In this document: piece by piece, positions 9,687 through 18,313 of the stretch
How the letters are laid out: each line of letters begins with the position of its first letter
How positions within the stretch are numbered: position 1 is the stretch's first letter
NCBI GenBank assembly: GCA_022710975.1
Contig: JAKLGA010000001.1
Location: 496,001 to 560,000, forward strand
Length of the DNA stretch: 64,000 bases
Source of the DNA: Myxococcota bacterium
Lineage (GTDB): Bacteria; Myxococcota; B64-G9
Direction: 5' to 3'
Program-made: the position numbers and the translations under genes
Notes under the pieces: model-generated
Told to the model about the DNA's origin: nothing
Database searches by the model: none
Seen by the model: the letters and a program-made list of their open reading frames with translations, nothing else

Positions 9687-10985
9687 ATGCGTGCGACCCC
9701 TGCCGCCTGTCTCTGCGCGCTCACGCTCGCCTGTGCGCTCGCGCCGGCCCCGGCCCGCGCACACTGGTGCACCAACATCTACGACACGCCCGCCCGGCTG
9801 GTGGTGAAGCCCGAGCAGTCCACCATCTTCCCCGGCGACGCCGGCACGCTCAGGGTGTGGGTGCGCAACAACTTCCCTTACCTGGTCAAGAACGCGGAGC
9901 TGCGCGCCTCGAACGCGGACTTCGACGTCTCGGTGAGCCCGGCCCGGCAGGATATCTTCCCCGGCCAGGACGTGGCCTTCGACCTGCGCATCTCCCGCAG
10001 CGGCAGCTCGGGGGATGACGATCTGCACCTGCAGCTCCGGGTCTTCGAGGACACCGACCACGGCTCGAGCATGAAGGAGTGGCGCGGCCCGGACGACGAG
10101 TGGATCGACCAGGCGCCGGCCGAGGCGCTGCTGCGCGACAGGTTGGCCTCGGCCTCGCAGGCCGTGCAGCTCAACGCCGCCAAGCTGGCCGATCGGGTCA
10201 GCGAGGGCGAGGGCGTGGGCCTGCTGGTCGAGCTCTACGGCCGCCCGCGCCTCCAGTACAACTCCGACGGGGCCTACGGCGACGGGGAGTGGTTCGGGGA
10301 GCGCGCCCTGTCGGTCATGGACTACCAGCTGCTGCGCGCCGGCACCGAGCTGGCCATCCGCCGCGCGAGCGACCCGCGCGCCCTGGAGGCCATGCGCCTG
10401 GCCATGGACGACCCGGACGTGGTGTACCGCGGCGCCTCGGCCCTGCTGGCGGCCTACCTGGCGCGGGTGAGCGGGCAGGCGGAGGCGGTGCGCGCGCGGC
10501 TGACCAGCCTGGCCGAGGCCGACGCCTGCGGGGACGCCGGGCGCTGCGCGCACTACGGCTGGACGCCCTCGCCCGCGGCCCAGGCCATGGGCCGGGCGGC
10601 GCTGTTCGTGCTCGGCGAGGACGGCCAGCGCGCCGCGGTGGAGGCGGGGCTCCAGGATGCGGACGACGGCGTGAAGATGATCTGCGCCGCCGCCCTGGGC
10701 CTGCGCGGCGAGGACGCCCCGGTGCAGACCGCCCTCATCCCGCTGGTCAAGGACGAGTACGGCACCATCGAGCTGTACGCCCCGTACCTGCTCCAGCTCG
10801 TGGCCACCGACCGGCGCGGCCCGGACGGGCAAGGCCAGGTCTCCTTCTACCCCGAGCACGGGCCGTCCGATCCGTCGGGCGAGCCCGGCGGCTGCGCCAC
10901 CGGCGGGGCCCCCGGCGCGGCGGCCGGGCTGGCCCTGCTCGGCCTGCTGCTCGGGCGCTGGCTGCGGTCCGCCCGGCGGGGCTGA
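9687..10985 (+). CDS. Secreted protein with HEAT-like part and MYXO-CTERM-like tail
   Basis: 432 residues. A signal peptide (cleavage likely after ARA, about residue 27) is followed by HWCTNIYD. A beta-rich domain (about 35-130) has repeated IFPG(D/Q) turns, consistent with an Ig-like or cohesin-like fold. Residues about 220-385 are helical and repetitive, with pairs like those in HEAT/armadillo repeats. The end is a Gly/Cys stretch (GGCATGG), one hydrophobic helix and a short Arg cluster. This is the layout of the MYXO-CTERM sorting signal, in which a Cys precedes the helix. Start is the ATG with AAGGAG 6 nt upstream. A TAGAAT hexamer at 9643-9648 may be its -10. No enzymatic motif; function unknown. 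The next gene follows after 16 bp. Confidence 0.78.
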   Translation: MRATPAACLCALTLACALAPAPARAHWCTNIYDTPARLVVKPEQSTIFPGDAGTLRVWVRNNFPYLVKNAELRASNADFDVSVSPARQDIFPGQDVAFDLRISRSGSSGDDDLHLQLRVFEDTDHGSSMKEWRGPDDEWIDQAPAEALLRDRLASASQAVQLNAAKLADRVSEGEGVGLLVELYGRPRLQYNSDGAYGDGEWFGERALSVMDYQLLRAGTELAIRRASDPRALEAMRLAMDDPDVVYRGASALLAAYLARVSGQAEAVRARLTSLAEADACGDAGRCAHYGWTPSPAAQAMGRAALFVLGEDGQRAAVEAGLQDADDGVKMICAAALGLRGEDAPVQTALIPLVKDEYGTIELYAPYLLQLVATDRRGPDGQGQVSFYPEHGPSDPSGEPGGCATGGAPGAAAGLALLGLLLGRWLRSARRG

Positions 10986-11001
10986 GCAAGGGGAGTGTCC
11001 C

Positions 11002-12066
11002 ATGACGGGCGAGGCGGACACGCCGGGACAGCGAGGGGAGCCAGGGCTGCGGGAGGCCGCCCGGCTGCGGGACGAGGCCAACCGGCTGCGCTGGGACGGC
11101 AGCCAGGCGGGCTTCTACGAGGTGTACTTCCTCAAGTGGAACGACCGCCCCAGCCAGACCGCGGGCTGGCTGCGCTACACGCTGCTCAGTCCCCGCAAGG
11201 GTCGGGGCCCCGCGCTGGCCGAGCTGTGGGGCATCTTCTTCGACGCCGCCGACGCGCGCCGCAGCTTCGCGCTGAAGCGCAGCCTGCCCATCGAGCGCCT
11301 GCGGCTCGACCCCAACCGCTTCCGGCTGGAGCTCGGCGAGGCGCTGCTCGAGGACGGGGCCTGCCGGGGCGCCCTCGACGATCCCGATCGCGGCCACCGC
11401 CTGGCCTGGGACCTGCAGCTCAGCTCGCGGGAGGGGCCGCTGGTCCACTTCCCGTACGAGCCCATGTACCGCCTGGGCTTGCCCCGCACCAAGGTCCTCT
11501 CTCCGCACGTGGACGCGCGCTTCTCGGGCACGCTGCAGGTCGGCGAGCGCACCCTGCGCCTCGAGGGGGCCCCCGGCCAGCAGTCGCACCTGTGGGGCAC
11601 CCAGCACGCCCTGCGCTGGGCCTGGGGTCACTGCAACTGCTTCGAGGAGGACCCGCAGGCGGTCTGGGAGGGCCTGGACACGCAGCTCCCCCTCGGGCCG
11701 CTCGAGAGCCCGCACCTGGGGATGTTCTTCCTGCGCCGGGCCGGGCGCTGGCACCGCTTCGACGCCCCCTGGCGCTGGCTGCGCCAGGCCAGCCGCTGGA
11801 GCCTGGGGCGCTGGAGCTTCGCCGCGGAGGACGAGGAGTTGCGGGTGGTCGGGCTGGTCGAGGCGGAGCCCGGCCGCATGCTCGGGGTGAGCTACCAGGA
11901 CCCGGACGGCCGGCCGCTGTGGTGCAGCAACACGAAGCTCGCCGACATCCGTCTGCACCTGTCCGACACCCGGGGCCAGAGCCTGGGGACCCTGACCTCG
12001 CGCGGGGCCTGCGCCGCGGAGTTCGTCGAGCGCCGGGTCCAGCCCGGCGTGCCGATCTGGATCTGA
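11002..12066 (+). CDS. Tocopherol cyclase/CrtC-like (lipocalin-fold) protein, tentative
   Basis: 354 residues, no signal peptide or membrane helix. The sequence is rich in beta strands and in Trp and Arg. It contains HLWGTQHALRWAWGHCNCF-like residues around 198-213, reminiscent of the strand pair in tocopherol cyclase and hydroxyneurosporene-hydratase (CrtC) proteins, which are double-lipocalin folds acting on isoprenoid or lipid substrates. That resemblance is by eye only. The N-terminal 30 residues are charged and helical. It is 16 bp after the previous gene with GGGGAG before the ATG, and converges with the small lipoprotein gene. It could equally be a non-enzymatic lipid-binding protein. 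Confidence 0.6.
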   Translation: MTGEADTPGQRGEPGLREAARLRDEANRLRWDGSQAGFYEVYFLKWNDRPSQTAGWLRYTLLSPRKGRGPALAELWGIFFDAADARRSFALKRSLPIERLRLDPNRFRLELGEALLEDGACRGALDDPDRGHRLAWDLQLSSREGPLVHFPYEPMYRLGLPRTKVLSPHVDARFSGTLQVGERTLRLEGAPGQQSHLWGTQHALRWAWGHCNCFEEDPQAVWEGLDTQLPLGPLESPHLGMFFLRRAGRWHRFDAPWRWLRQASRWSLGRWSFAAEDEELRVVGLVEAEPGRMLGVSYQDPDGRPLWCSNTKLADIRLHLSDTRGQSLGTLTSRGACAAEFVERRVQPGVPIWI

Positions 12067-12075
12067 CCGACCCGC

Positions 12076-12510
12076 TCAGCCGGCGGGAGGGGCATAGACG
12101 CACGCGCGCGGGGCGCCCTCGAGCTCGGGCAGCTCGGGGTGGACCAGGGCGCAGCTCATGCGGTTCTCGCACTCCCCGCCGGAGCAGTCCCAGATGTCGC
12201 GGCACCCGTCGACGGTGTCGCACGCCAGGCGGCACACGAAGCTCTGCCGGACGCCGTCCTGGACGCAGCGGGCGGAGCGCGGGCAGGTGTCCTCGCCCTC
12301 GAGGGCCTCGGTGGCCGGGTCGTCGGGGGTGCAGTCGCGCACGGTGCAGTAGCCGCCGGGCACCCCCACCTGGCAGGTGAGCTCGAACCCGTCCTCCTGG
12401 CCGCACTGCGCGTCGGTCTGGCAGGCGTCGCCCACCTGGGTGGCGCCGCCGCAGCCGGCGCACAGGGTCGCCAGGGCCAGGCCGCGGAGAGCGAGGAGCC
12501 TGCTGCGCAT
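12076..12510 (-). CDS. Small Cys-rich lipoprotein
   Basis: 144 residues. A lipoprotein signal peptide ends at Cys20 (CAGC box). The mature part holds more than a dozen cysteines in spacings such as GDACQTDAQCG, like the Cys-rich units in the giant lipoprotein and in the lipoprotein at 40150-40830. These units probably form small disulfide-bonded domains at the cell surface. No catalytic residues are recognisable. Its promoter appears to abut the ATG directly and there is no convincing Shine-Dalgarno sequence, so it may be translated from a leaderless mRNA. It lies tail to tail with the lipocalin-like gene. Confidence 0.75.
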   Translation of the reverse strand: MRSRLLALRGLALATLCAGCGGATQVGDACQTDAQCGQEDGFELTCQVGVPGGYCTVRDCTPDDPATEALEGEDTCPRSARCVQDGVRQSFVCRLACDTVDGCRDIWDCSGGECENRMSCALVHPELPELEGAPRACVYAPPAG

Positions 12511-12517
12511 GTCTCGA

Positions 12518-12547
12518 CTGCTACCACCGCCCGGGCGGGGTGGTCAA
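12518..12547 (-). promoter_or_regulatory. Promoter of the small Cys-rich lipoprotein, probably leaderless
   Basis: Minus strand TTGACC (12547-12542), an 18-bp spacer, TAGCAG (12523-12518). Only 7 nt separate the -10 from the ATG at 12510, so transcription should begin at or next to the start codon. Confidence 0.5.
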
Positions 12548-12558
12548 GCGCCCGGGCC

Positions 12559-13422
12559 TCACTCCAGCCGGTAGCGCAGCTTGTGCGGCTGGCCACGCCG
12601 GCGCACGTCGAGCTCCACCTCGCGCGCCCCGCGCAGCCTCTGGAGGGCCTGCAGCACGACCTCGAGGTCGGTCAGGCCGATCCCGTCGACGCGCTCCAGC
12701 ACGTCGCCGTTCTGCAGGCCGAGCTGGTGGACCAGCGAGCCGGGGCGGATGGCGAACAGCTTGAAGCCGGACAGCGCGCCGCCCTCGAGGGCCGGCACCG
12801 CGCGTACCCCCTGGAGCGCGGCGCCCGGCGAGGCCAGCAGCCGCTCCAACCCCTCGCGCTCGACGACCCACCGGTCCGCCCCCTCCGCCCGGACGCGCAC
12901 CTCGGCCGCGGCAGGCGCGGCCGGGGCCGTCCCGCGCGGCGGCAGGGCGGGCGCGTGCGGCCCGAACGCCAGCACCTCCAGGCTCTCCCCGCGCCGCAGC
13001 AGCACCCGGTCCAGGCGGATGCCCTCCAGGGTCGCCTCCCCAAGCAGCGAATCCCCGAGCCGGTACGCGCCCGTCTCGGCGCGCTCCAGGTCGGTGACCA
13101 GCGCCAGCGACCAGGCCTCGGGCTCGGCTACCACCGTGGCCACCAGCTGGGCCCGCAGCGGGCTGAGCGGGAGCGCGGGCGGGAGCCCCGGCGCGGGCGG
13201 GCCCGCCAGGCGCGAGCCGAAGGCGTTGCGCTCGACGATGATCGCGTTGGAAGGCGCGGCCTGGGGAGCGGCCGCGGACGCGGCCGGGGTCCAGGCCCCC
13301 GGCCCGGTCCAGGGCCCTGGCCCCTGGGAGATCAGGTCCTGGATGATGCCGGACGTGAGCCAGGCGGCCGCGACCAGCCACCCGAGCCGGAGCAGGATTC
13401 GACCGGAGCCGAGTGCGCGCAT
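12559..13422 (-). CDS. GspC-like type II secretion PDZ protein
   Basis: 287 residues. One N-terminal membrane helix (about 8-26) is followed by an Ala/Pro linker and the sequence IVERNAFGSRL, the short motif that precedes the homology region of GspC proteins. About residues 60-115 form the homology-region-like beta domain (AQLVATVVAEPE onwards). The C-terminal 95 residues are a PDZ domain with GSLVHQLGLQNGDVLERVDG, matching the substrate-recognition PDZ of GspC. GspC links the outer-membrane secretin to the inner-membrane platform. The rest of a type II secretion cluster is not next to it here. Start ATG has GAGGAGG 5 nt upstream. It is divergent from the vWA operon. RseP/DegS-type PDZ proteins are a less likely alternative. 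Confidence 0.75.
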   Translation of the reverse strand: MRALGSGRILLRLGWLVAAAWLTSGIIQDLISQGPGPWTGPGAWTPAASAAAPQAAPSNAIIVERNAFGSRLAGPPAPGLPPALPLSPLRAQLVATVVAEPEAWSLALVTDLERAETGAYRLGDSLLGEATLEGIRLDRVLLRRGESLEVLAFGPHAPALPPRGTAPAAPAAAEVRVRAEGADRWVVEREGLERLLASPGAALQGVRAVPALEGGALSGFKLFAIRPGSLVHQLGLQNGDVLERVDGIGLTDLEVVLQALQRLRGAREVELDVRRRGQPHKLRYRLE

Positions 13423-13729
13423 GTCCCACCTCCTCGAGGGCAGGTAGAGCAATCCACATGCCAGGGGGCGCGCTGCACCACACGGGCTGTAACGGGATGT
13501 CTTTGAAGGTGTATTTCCTACGCTGGCGCTGGCGGGCGCGAGGACAACTTGTCCGCGGCCGGAGCCTCCTGGCACCCGTGGATGACAGCCTGTCCTCCCT
13601 GCTCTTGTTCCATTGACGCTCCTGGGCCGGGGCTCTAGAATCTCTCTGCCTTTCTCCCTCCCTGGTTGCCCGTCGGGGGAGGGGAGCGGGTTCAATCCTC
13701 GGGCGTCGGAACCCAGGCGAGGGCCTCGC
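13423..13729. other. 307-bp divergent intergenic region
   Basis: Lies between the GspC-like gene and the vWA operon. It contains the plus-strand promoter at 13613-13641 and a leader of about 80 nt before the GTG start at 13730. The remainder is somewhat less GC-rich than the flanking genes. I see no small gene, no strong hairpin and no clear minus-strand promoter in it. Confidence 0.6.
13613..13641 (+). promoter_or_regulatory. Strong sigma70-like promoter of the vWA operon
   Basis: TTGACG (13613-13618), exactly 17 bp, TAGAAT (13636-13641). Transcription would start near 13648, which rules out the upstream in-frame start codons of the next gene and supports the GTG at 13730. Confidence 0.7.
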
Positions 13730-15481
13730 GTGCAAGCATCCCGGCTGGAGAGTCTGCTGCGTCGGAGCCGTCGCCGGGTGATCCTCGGGCGGCTCGTGGG
13801 CGGCGCGCTGGACGTGGTGGTCTTCGGGCTGCTGGCCGCGCTCGCGCTGGGCGCCGCGGCCCAGGCCCTCGGGCCCTGGGGCGTGGGGGCGATCGCGGTC
13901 GCGCTCCTGCTCGGGGCCGCGGGCTACCTGGTGTGGGAGGCGCTGCGGCAGAACTCGCTGGCCGAGCACGCCGGCCGGCTGGACCGCGAGCTCGGCCTCC
14001 ACGACCGCATCTCGAGCGCCTTCGCCTTCGCCCGCGCCCCGCGCCGCAGCGAGTTCATGTCGGCCCACCTGCGCGAGACGGCCGCGTTCCTGGAGCGCGC
14101 CGGCGAGCCGCGCGTCAGGGTGCCCTGGCCCGCCCGGGCCCGCTCCTTCGGCCTGTTCCTGGCGCTGGCCCTGGTGGCGCTCCTGCCCCACGCCGATCGC
14201 AGCCAGGTGGAGGCGCGCGGCAACCTGGACGAGCGGCTGGAGCGCACGCGCGCCGTCCAGGGGCTGGTGCGCGAGCTGTCGGAGCTGCGCAGCCAGGTCG
14301 AGCGCAAGGGCCTGCCCAAGCTGGCGAAGGCCGTGGCCCGGGCCGAGGAGGCCATGCGCGAGGAGCTGCGCATCCTGGACCCCGAGCCCCCGCCCGAGCC
14401 GCAGGCGGCTCCGCAGGATCCCGGCGCGGCGGAGGACACCCTCCAGTCTGCCCGGGACGCGGACGCCCGGGCCGGCTCCGAGGGCGGCGCGGGCAACGTG
14501 GACGGCGCGGTGCGCGTCTCCCGGCTGGGCGCCTACAAGCCGGTGGGCAAGTTCGACGCCTTCCCCGAGGCCGCCTACGCCGAGGTGTTCGCCGAGCTGG
14601 ACGAGAACTTCTCCGATCTCGACCTGGGCGAGGCCGAGATGGAGCGCATGTCCGACTACCTGGGCGACATGTCCGGTCGCGTGGGCAACATGGGCATGAA
14701 GGACGACTCCCAGTCCGCCTCGATGGGCGGCCAGATGGCGGCCCCCAACGGCAAGGAGCTCATGGAGAACCCGGGCTTCGATCCCTTCGGGTCGAACGTC
14801 CGCTCGCTGCACCACAAGGCCTTCGCCGAGTTCCTGCGGCGCTACGCCTCCCACCTGGGCGACCGGGCGGCGGGTCGGGCCGCGACCCGCGCCAACCGCG
14901 AGGCCCAGGCCGGCAAGGCCACGGCCTTCGATCCGGCCAGCGCCGCGCCGCCCGAGGACGGCGAGCTGGCCCTCAAGGCGGTGACCGACAAGCCCGCCGG
15001 GAGCGAGCTGAAGGGCAGCCCGGACCAGTTGGCCAAGCTGTCCCGCATGGCCGCGGGCGGCGGCAAGCTCACCGGCTCCGAGAGCGCTGGCGACAAGACG
15101 GCCGTGCGCGGCACGGGCACGCGCCTGGGCGGCCAGGGCGCCGGCGTGGGTTCGGCGGCCGGCGGCCAGGGCGAGGGCCCGGCGGTCCTGCCGCGGGCCA
15201 CCGGCGGCGAGTACCTGCCGCTCGAGGGCAAGCTCGGCGACGGGCGCTCGGTGCTGCAGGTGATCGACGCCCGCGGCCGGCGCCACCTCGGGCCGGCCGC
15301 CGTGGGCGACGGCAGCCAGACGACCACCTGGAGCGACGTGTTCGGCGCGTACGCCCGGGGCGCCGAGGCCGAGCTGAACAGCGAGGCCGTGCCCCTCGAC
15401 CTCCGGGACTACGTGCGCGACTACTTCCGCGCCATCCGCCCCGAGCCCGCGCCCGCCGCGGACACCGAGCGCTCGAACTGA
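13730..15481 (+). CDS. Membrane-anchored coiled-coil protein, first gene of vWA operon
   Basis: 583 residues from a GTG with GGCGAGGG upstream; earlier starts precede the predicted transcription start. Two membrane helices (about residues 23-70) and a third (about 138-160) flank a basic segment. A helical, charged region (about 170-225) likely forms a coiled coil. The C-terminal 350 residues are low-complexity and Gly/Ala-rich, with a Met-rich patch (MSGRVGNMGM). The layout resembles the large DUF4175-like membrane proteins that accompany DUF58/vWA genes, but I see no enzyme motif. It is 15 bp from the DUF58 gene, so it likely acts with that unit at the inner membrane. Confidence 0.72.
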   Translation: MQASRLESLLRRSRRRVILGRLVGGALDVVVFGLLAALALGAAAQALGPWGVGAIAVALLLGAAGYLVWEALRQNSLAEHAGRLDRELGLHDRISSAFAFARAPRRSEFMSAHLRETAAFLERAGEPRVRVPWPARARSFGLFLALALVALLPHADRSQVEARGNLDERLERTRAVQGLVRELSELRSQVERKGLPKLAKAVARAEEAMREELRILDPEPPPEPQAAPQDPGAAEDTLQSARDADARAGSEGGAGNVDGAVRVSRLGAYKPVGKFDAFPEAAYAEVFAELDENFSDLDLGEAEMERMSDYLGDMSGRVGNMGMKDDSQSASMGGQMAAPNGKELMENPGFDPFGSNVRSLHHKAFAEFLRRYASHLGDRAAGRAATRANREAQAGKATAFDPASAAPPEDGELALKAVTDKPAGSELKGSPDQLAKLSRMAAGGGKLTGSESAGDKTAVRGTGTRLGGQGAGVGSAAGGQGEGPAVLPRATGGEYLPLEGKLGDGRSVLQVIDARGRRHLGPAAVGDGSQTTTWSDVFGAYARGAEAELNSEAVPLDLRDYVRDYFRAIRPEPAPAADTERSN

Positions 15482-15496
15482 AACACGGCGGGACAG

Positions 15497-16387
15497 ATGC
15501 CTCTGGGTGAGCTCCCGGCTTTCGACCCCGCCTTCCTCTCCCGGCTCGAGCAGCTTCACCTCTCGGCCAGGCGCATCTTCTCCGGCCGGCAGAACGCCCA
15601 GCACGTGTCGCGGAAACTGGGCACGGGCACCGAGTTCGCCGACCACCGCCCGTACGCGGCCGGCGACGATCTGCGCCTGCTGGACTGGAACGTCTATGCC
15701 CGCACCGGCCGGCTCTACACCAAGCTGTTCCGCCAGGAGGAGGACCGCAACCTGTTCTTCCTGGTCGACGTGAGCGGCTCGATGGGGGTGGAGCAGGCCA
15801 AGTTCGACTGCGCCCGGAGGCTGGCGGCCTGCCTGGCCTACATCGGCCTGCACGAGATGGATCGCGTCTACCTGGCCGGCTTCTCCAGCGGCATCACCGT
15901 GGCGCGGCCGGTGCTGCGCGGGCGCCGCGCGGTGGTCGAGATGCTGCGCTTCCTCTCGGGGCTGCGCACCGGTGGCGCCACCGACCTGGGCCGGACACTG
16001 CACCACTTCACCGGGCTGCACGGGGGCAAGGACGGGCTGCTGTTCCTGGTGTCCGATTTCCTCGACCTGGAGCGGGTGGCCGCCGCCCTGGACGGGTTCT
16101 TCCGCCTGGGGCTCGAGGTGGTCGGGCTGCACGTGGTCACCCCGGCCGAGCTCGAGCCCCGCCTGCTGGGGGAGTGGCGCCTGGAGGATCCCGAGGGCGG
16201 ACCGCCCCGCCGCGTGCACCTGACGCGCCGCATGGTGGCCCGCTACAAGACGGCGCTCCAGCAGCACGGCGAGCGTGTGCGGCGGCACCTGCAGGCCCGG
16301 CGCGGGGCGTACGTGCGGGTGCGCTCGGATCTGCCCCTCGAGGACCTGGTGCTGCGCGAGCTGCGCGCAGGCCACTTGCTGGCGTAG
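15497..16387 (+). CDS. DUF58 domain protein
   Basis: 296 residues, soluble. It opens with the DUF58 signature: GTGTEFADHRPYAAGDDLR followed by LDWNVYARTGRLYTKLF. A vWA-like fold then carries the metal-site motif DVSGSMG (DxSxS, about residues 91-95) and a later Thr/Asp pair around GGATDLGRTL. DUF58 proteins occur with MoxR ATPases and BatA/BatB-type vWA proteins, which are thought to assemble or mature cell-envelope complexes. The member here keeps the complete MIDAS-like residues. It lies between the coiled-coil protein (15 bp) and the BatA-like gene (8 bp). No MoxR gene is in the window. Confidence 0.88.
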   Translation: MPLGELPAFDPAFLSRLEQLHLSARRIFSGRQNAQHVSRKLGTGTEFADHRPYAAGDDLRLLDWNVYARTGRLYTKLFRQEEDRNLFFLVDVSGSMGVEQAKFDCARRLAACLAYIGLHEMDRVYLAGFSSGITVARPVLRGRRAVVEMLRFLSGLRTGGATDLGRTLHHFTGLHGGKDGLLFLVSDFLDLERVAAALDGFFRLGLEVVGLHVVTPAELEPRLLGEWRLEDPEGGPPRRVHLTRRMVARYKTALQQHGERVRRHLQARRGAYVRVRSDLPLEDLVLRELRAGHLLA

Positions 16388-16395
16388 GCGGGCCC

Positions 16396-18303
16396 ATGCG
16401 TCTGTTCGGGCTGACAGCCGCCGAGTTCACCCTGCTGTTCGCCGCCGCGGCGACCGTGGCGCTCATCGCCTACCTGCTCTCGTTCCGCCGCCGGGCCGCG
16501 CGCGTGGCCACGGCCCCCATCTGGAGGCTGGTGGCCAGCCGGCGCCGGACCCCGCTCAGGAAGCTCCTGGCCCTGGCCCTCGAGCTGCTGGTGCTGCTGC
16601 TGCTGTGCCTGGCGCTGGCCGATCCGCGCGAGGAGCCCGGCCAGGCCAGCCCGCCGGTGTACCTGGCCGTGGCCGTGGACGTCTCGGCCAGCATGGGCGC
16701 GCTGGAGGAGGGCGGCACCCGCCTGGACCTCGCCCGGCTGCTGGTGGGGCGCCTGGCCGCGGAGCTGGGGCCGCGCGATCGGCTGCTCTTGCTGGCCATG
16801 GACGACGGCTGCCGGCCGCTGGGCCGCTTCGAGCGCGAGCCGGCCGTGATCGGCCAGGCGCTGGCCAGCCTGGCCCCCTCGGCCGTCGCGGAGGACCTGC
16901 CCGCGGCCCTGGAGTTCGCCGGGAGCGCGCTGCTGTCCGAGGCGGTGCCCGAGCAGGCCGAGCGCCGCCTGGTGGTGGTGAGCGACCGCTTCCACCCCGT
17001 GGGGGAGCTCGACCCGCGCCTGGGGTTGTGGCAGCTCGCGGTGGGTGAGCCCCGCGACAACCTGGCGCTGACCGCCTTCGATCTCCGCCGGCGGGGCGGC
17101 GCGGCCAAGGGCAGCGAGGTGTTCGTCGAGGTCTCCAACCTGGGCCGGCGGGAGCGGGCGGTGCGCCTGGCGTTGCACACCCGGGCCGCCCTGCTGGGCG
17201 AGGAGGAGCTGCGGGTGCCCGCCGGCGGGCAGACCAGCCGCGCCTACTTCCTCCAGCCCATCGAGGAGGCCGAGGTCATGGCCAGCCTGCTCGCGCCGGG
17301 CGGCGGGGGGGCGGCCGACGCGTTCTCGCTGGACGATCGCGCCTACGGGCTGGTGCCCCAGCGGGTGGCGCGCAAGGTGCTGCTGGTGACCCCCGGGAAC
17401 CTCTTCCTCGAGAAGGCCCTGGGCCTGGATCCCAGCCTGGCGCTGAGCGTGCAGCGCCCCGACCAGCTCGATCCGGCCAGCCTGCAGGGCGCGGGCGAGG
17501 CCGGCTTCCAGGCGGCCGTGTTCGACGGGCTGTGCCCGGCCACGGGCGTGCCGAGCCTGTACTTCGATCCGCCCGGCGGGCCGGGCTGCCCGTTCGCCGT
17601 GGCCGAGGAGGTGGTCGAGCCGGTCCTCGGCCCGGTGCGCGGCGATCACCCGGTGACCACCGATCTCAACCTGGTGGATCTCCAGGCGCAGGCCGCCCGT
17701 CGGCTGGTGCCCGAGGCGGGCGACCTCGAGCTGTGGTCGGACGCGGGCGGGCCGATCATGCTGGCGCGCGAGCGCGGCGGGCTGAAGCTGCTGGGCCTCG
17801 GCCTCGATCCGGCCCGCAGCGATCTGCCCCTGCGGGTGGCCTTCCCGCTGCTGCTGCACAACTCGCTGGCCTGGTTCCTGGGCGAGGAGCCCGATCTGGG
17901 CGCCCAGGAGCGCTCGGTCGGCGGCCTCATCCCGCTGCCCGACTGGGCGGCCAGGGGGAGGGTGGAGACCCCGGACGGGAGCTCGCTCGCGCCGCTCGCG
18001 CTCGGCGGGCGGACGCTGCTCCGGCCGCGGCTGCCAGGCTTCTACCGGGTCCAGGCCGGGCGCGAGCGGCTGAGCGTGCCGGTGGCCTTCCAGCTCCGCG
18101 CGGAGTCCGACCTGGCCGGCGATCGGCAGGTGGGCCCGAGCCGGCTGCGCTGGGCCGGCGGCGAGCTGCCCGCCGAGCTGCGGGCCGGGCTGGGCGGGGC
18201 GGAGCCGGTGGTGCCGCCGCCCCAGTGGCCGCGGCTCCTGCTCGCGGTCGTGTGGCTGTTGCTGTTCGACTGGGTGTTCTACTGTTTCAGGATCCTGTTC
18301 TAG
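16396..18303 (+). CDS. BatA-like membrane protein with vWA domain
   Basis: 635 residues. It begins with the BatA N-terminal signature: a helix (about 8-25), then a basic linker with RRRAARVAT, then a second helix (about 58-75). The vWA domain follows with DVSASMG (DxSxS, about residues 95-99). The middle and C-terminal parts contain beta-rich segments and a GATase1-like flavodoxin-type region (about 330-480). The last 25 residues are a membrane helix with aromatic ends. The family is named for Bacteroides aerotolerance but is generally envelope-related. The start ATG is 8 bp after the DUF58 stop; the longer frame would overlap that gene by more than 200 bp. Confidence 0.85.
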   Translation: MRLFGLTAAEFTLLFAAAATVALIAYLLSFRRRAARVATAPIWRLVASRRRTPLRKLLALALELLVLLLLCLALADPREEPGQASPPVYLAVAVDVSASMGALEEGGTRLDLARLLVGRLAAELGPRDRLLLLAMDDGCRPLGRFEREPAVIGQALASLAPSAVAEDLPAALEFAGSALLSEAVPEQAERRLVVVSDRFHPVGELDPRLGLWQLAVGEPRDNLALTAFDLRRRGGAAKGSEVFVEVSNLGRRERAVRLALHTRAALLGEEELRVPAGGQTSRAYFLQPIEEAEVMASLLAPGGGGAADAFSLDDRAYGLVPQRVARKVLLVTPGNLFLEKALGLDPSLALSVQRPDQLDPASLQGAGEAGFQAAVFDGLCPATGVPSLYFDPPGGPGCPFAVAEEVVEPVLGPVRGDHPVTTDLNLVDLQAQAARRLVPEAGDLELWSDAGGPIMLARERGGLKLLGLGLDPARSDLPLRVAFPLLLHNSLAWFLGEEPDLGAQERSVGGLIPLPDWAARGRVETPDGSSLAPLALGGRTLLRPRLPGFYRVQAGRERLSVPVAFQLRAESDLAGDRQVGPSRLRWAGGELPAELRAGLGGAEPVVPPPQWPRLLLAVVWLLLFDWVFYCFRILF

Positions 18304-18313
18304 CGAGGGACCC

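Noticed and set aside
13613-13729. ATG-like upstream extension of the first vWA-operon gene
   Set aside because: The extension begins inside a near-consensus promoter and would be upstream of the predicted transcription start.
12521-16375. A 1,284-codon minus-strand frame across the DUF58 region
   Set aside because: Shadow of the plus-strand operon; no ribosome-binding site or recognisable motif.
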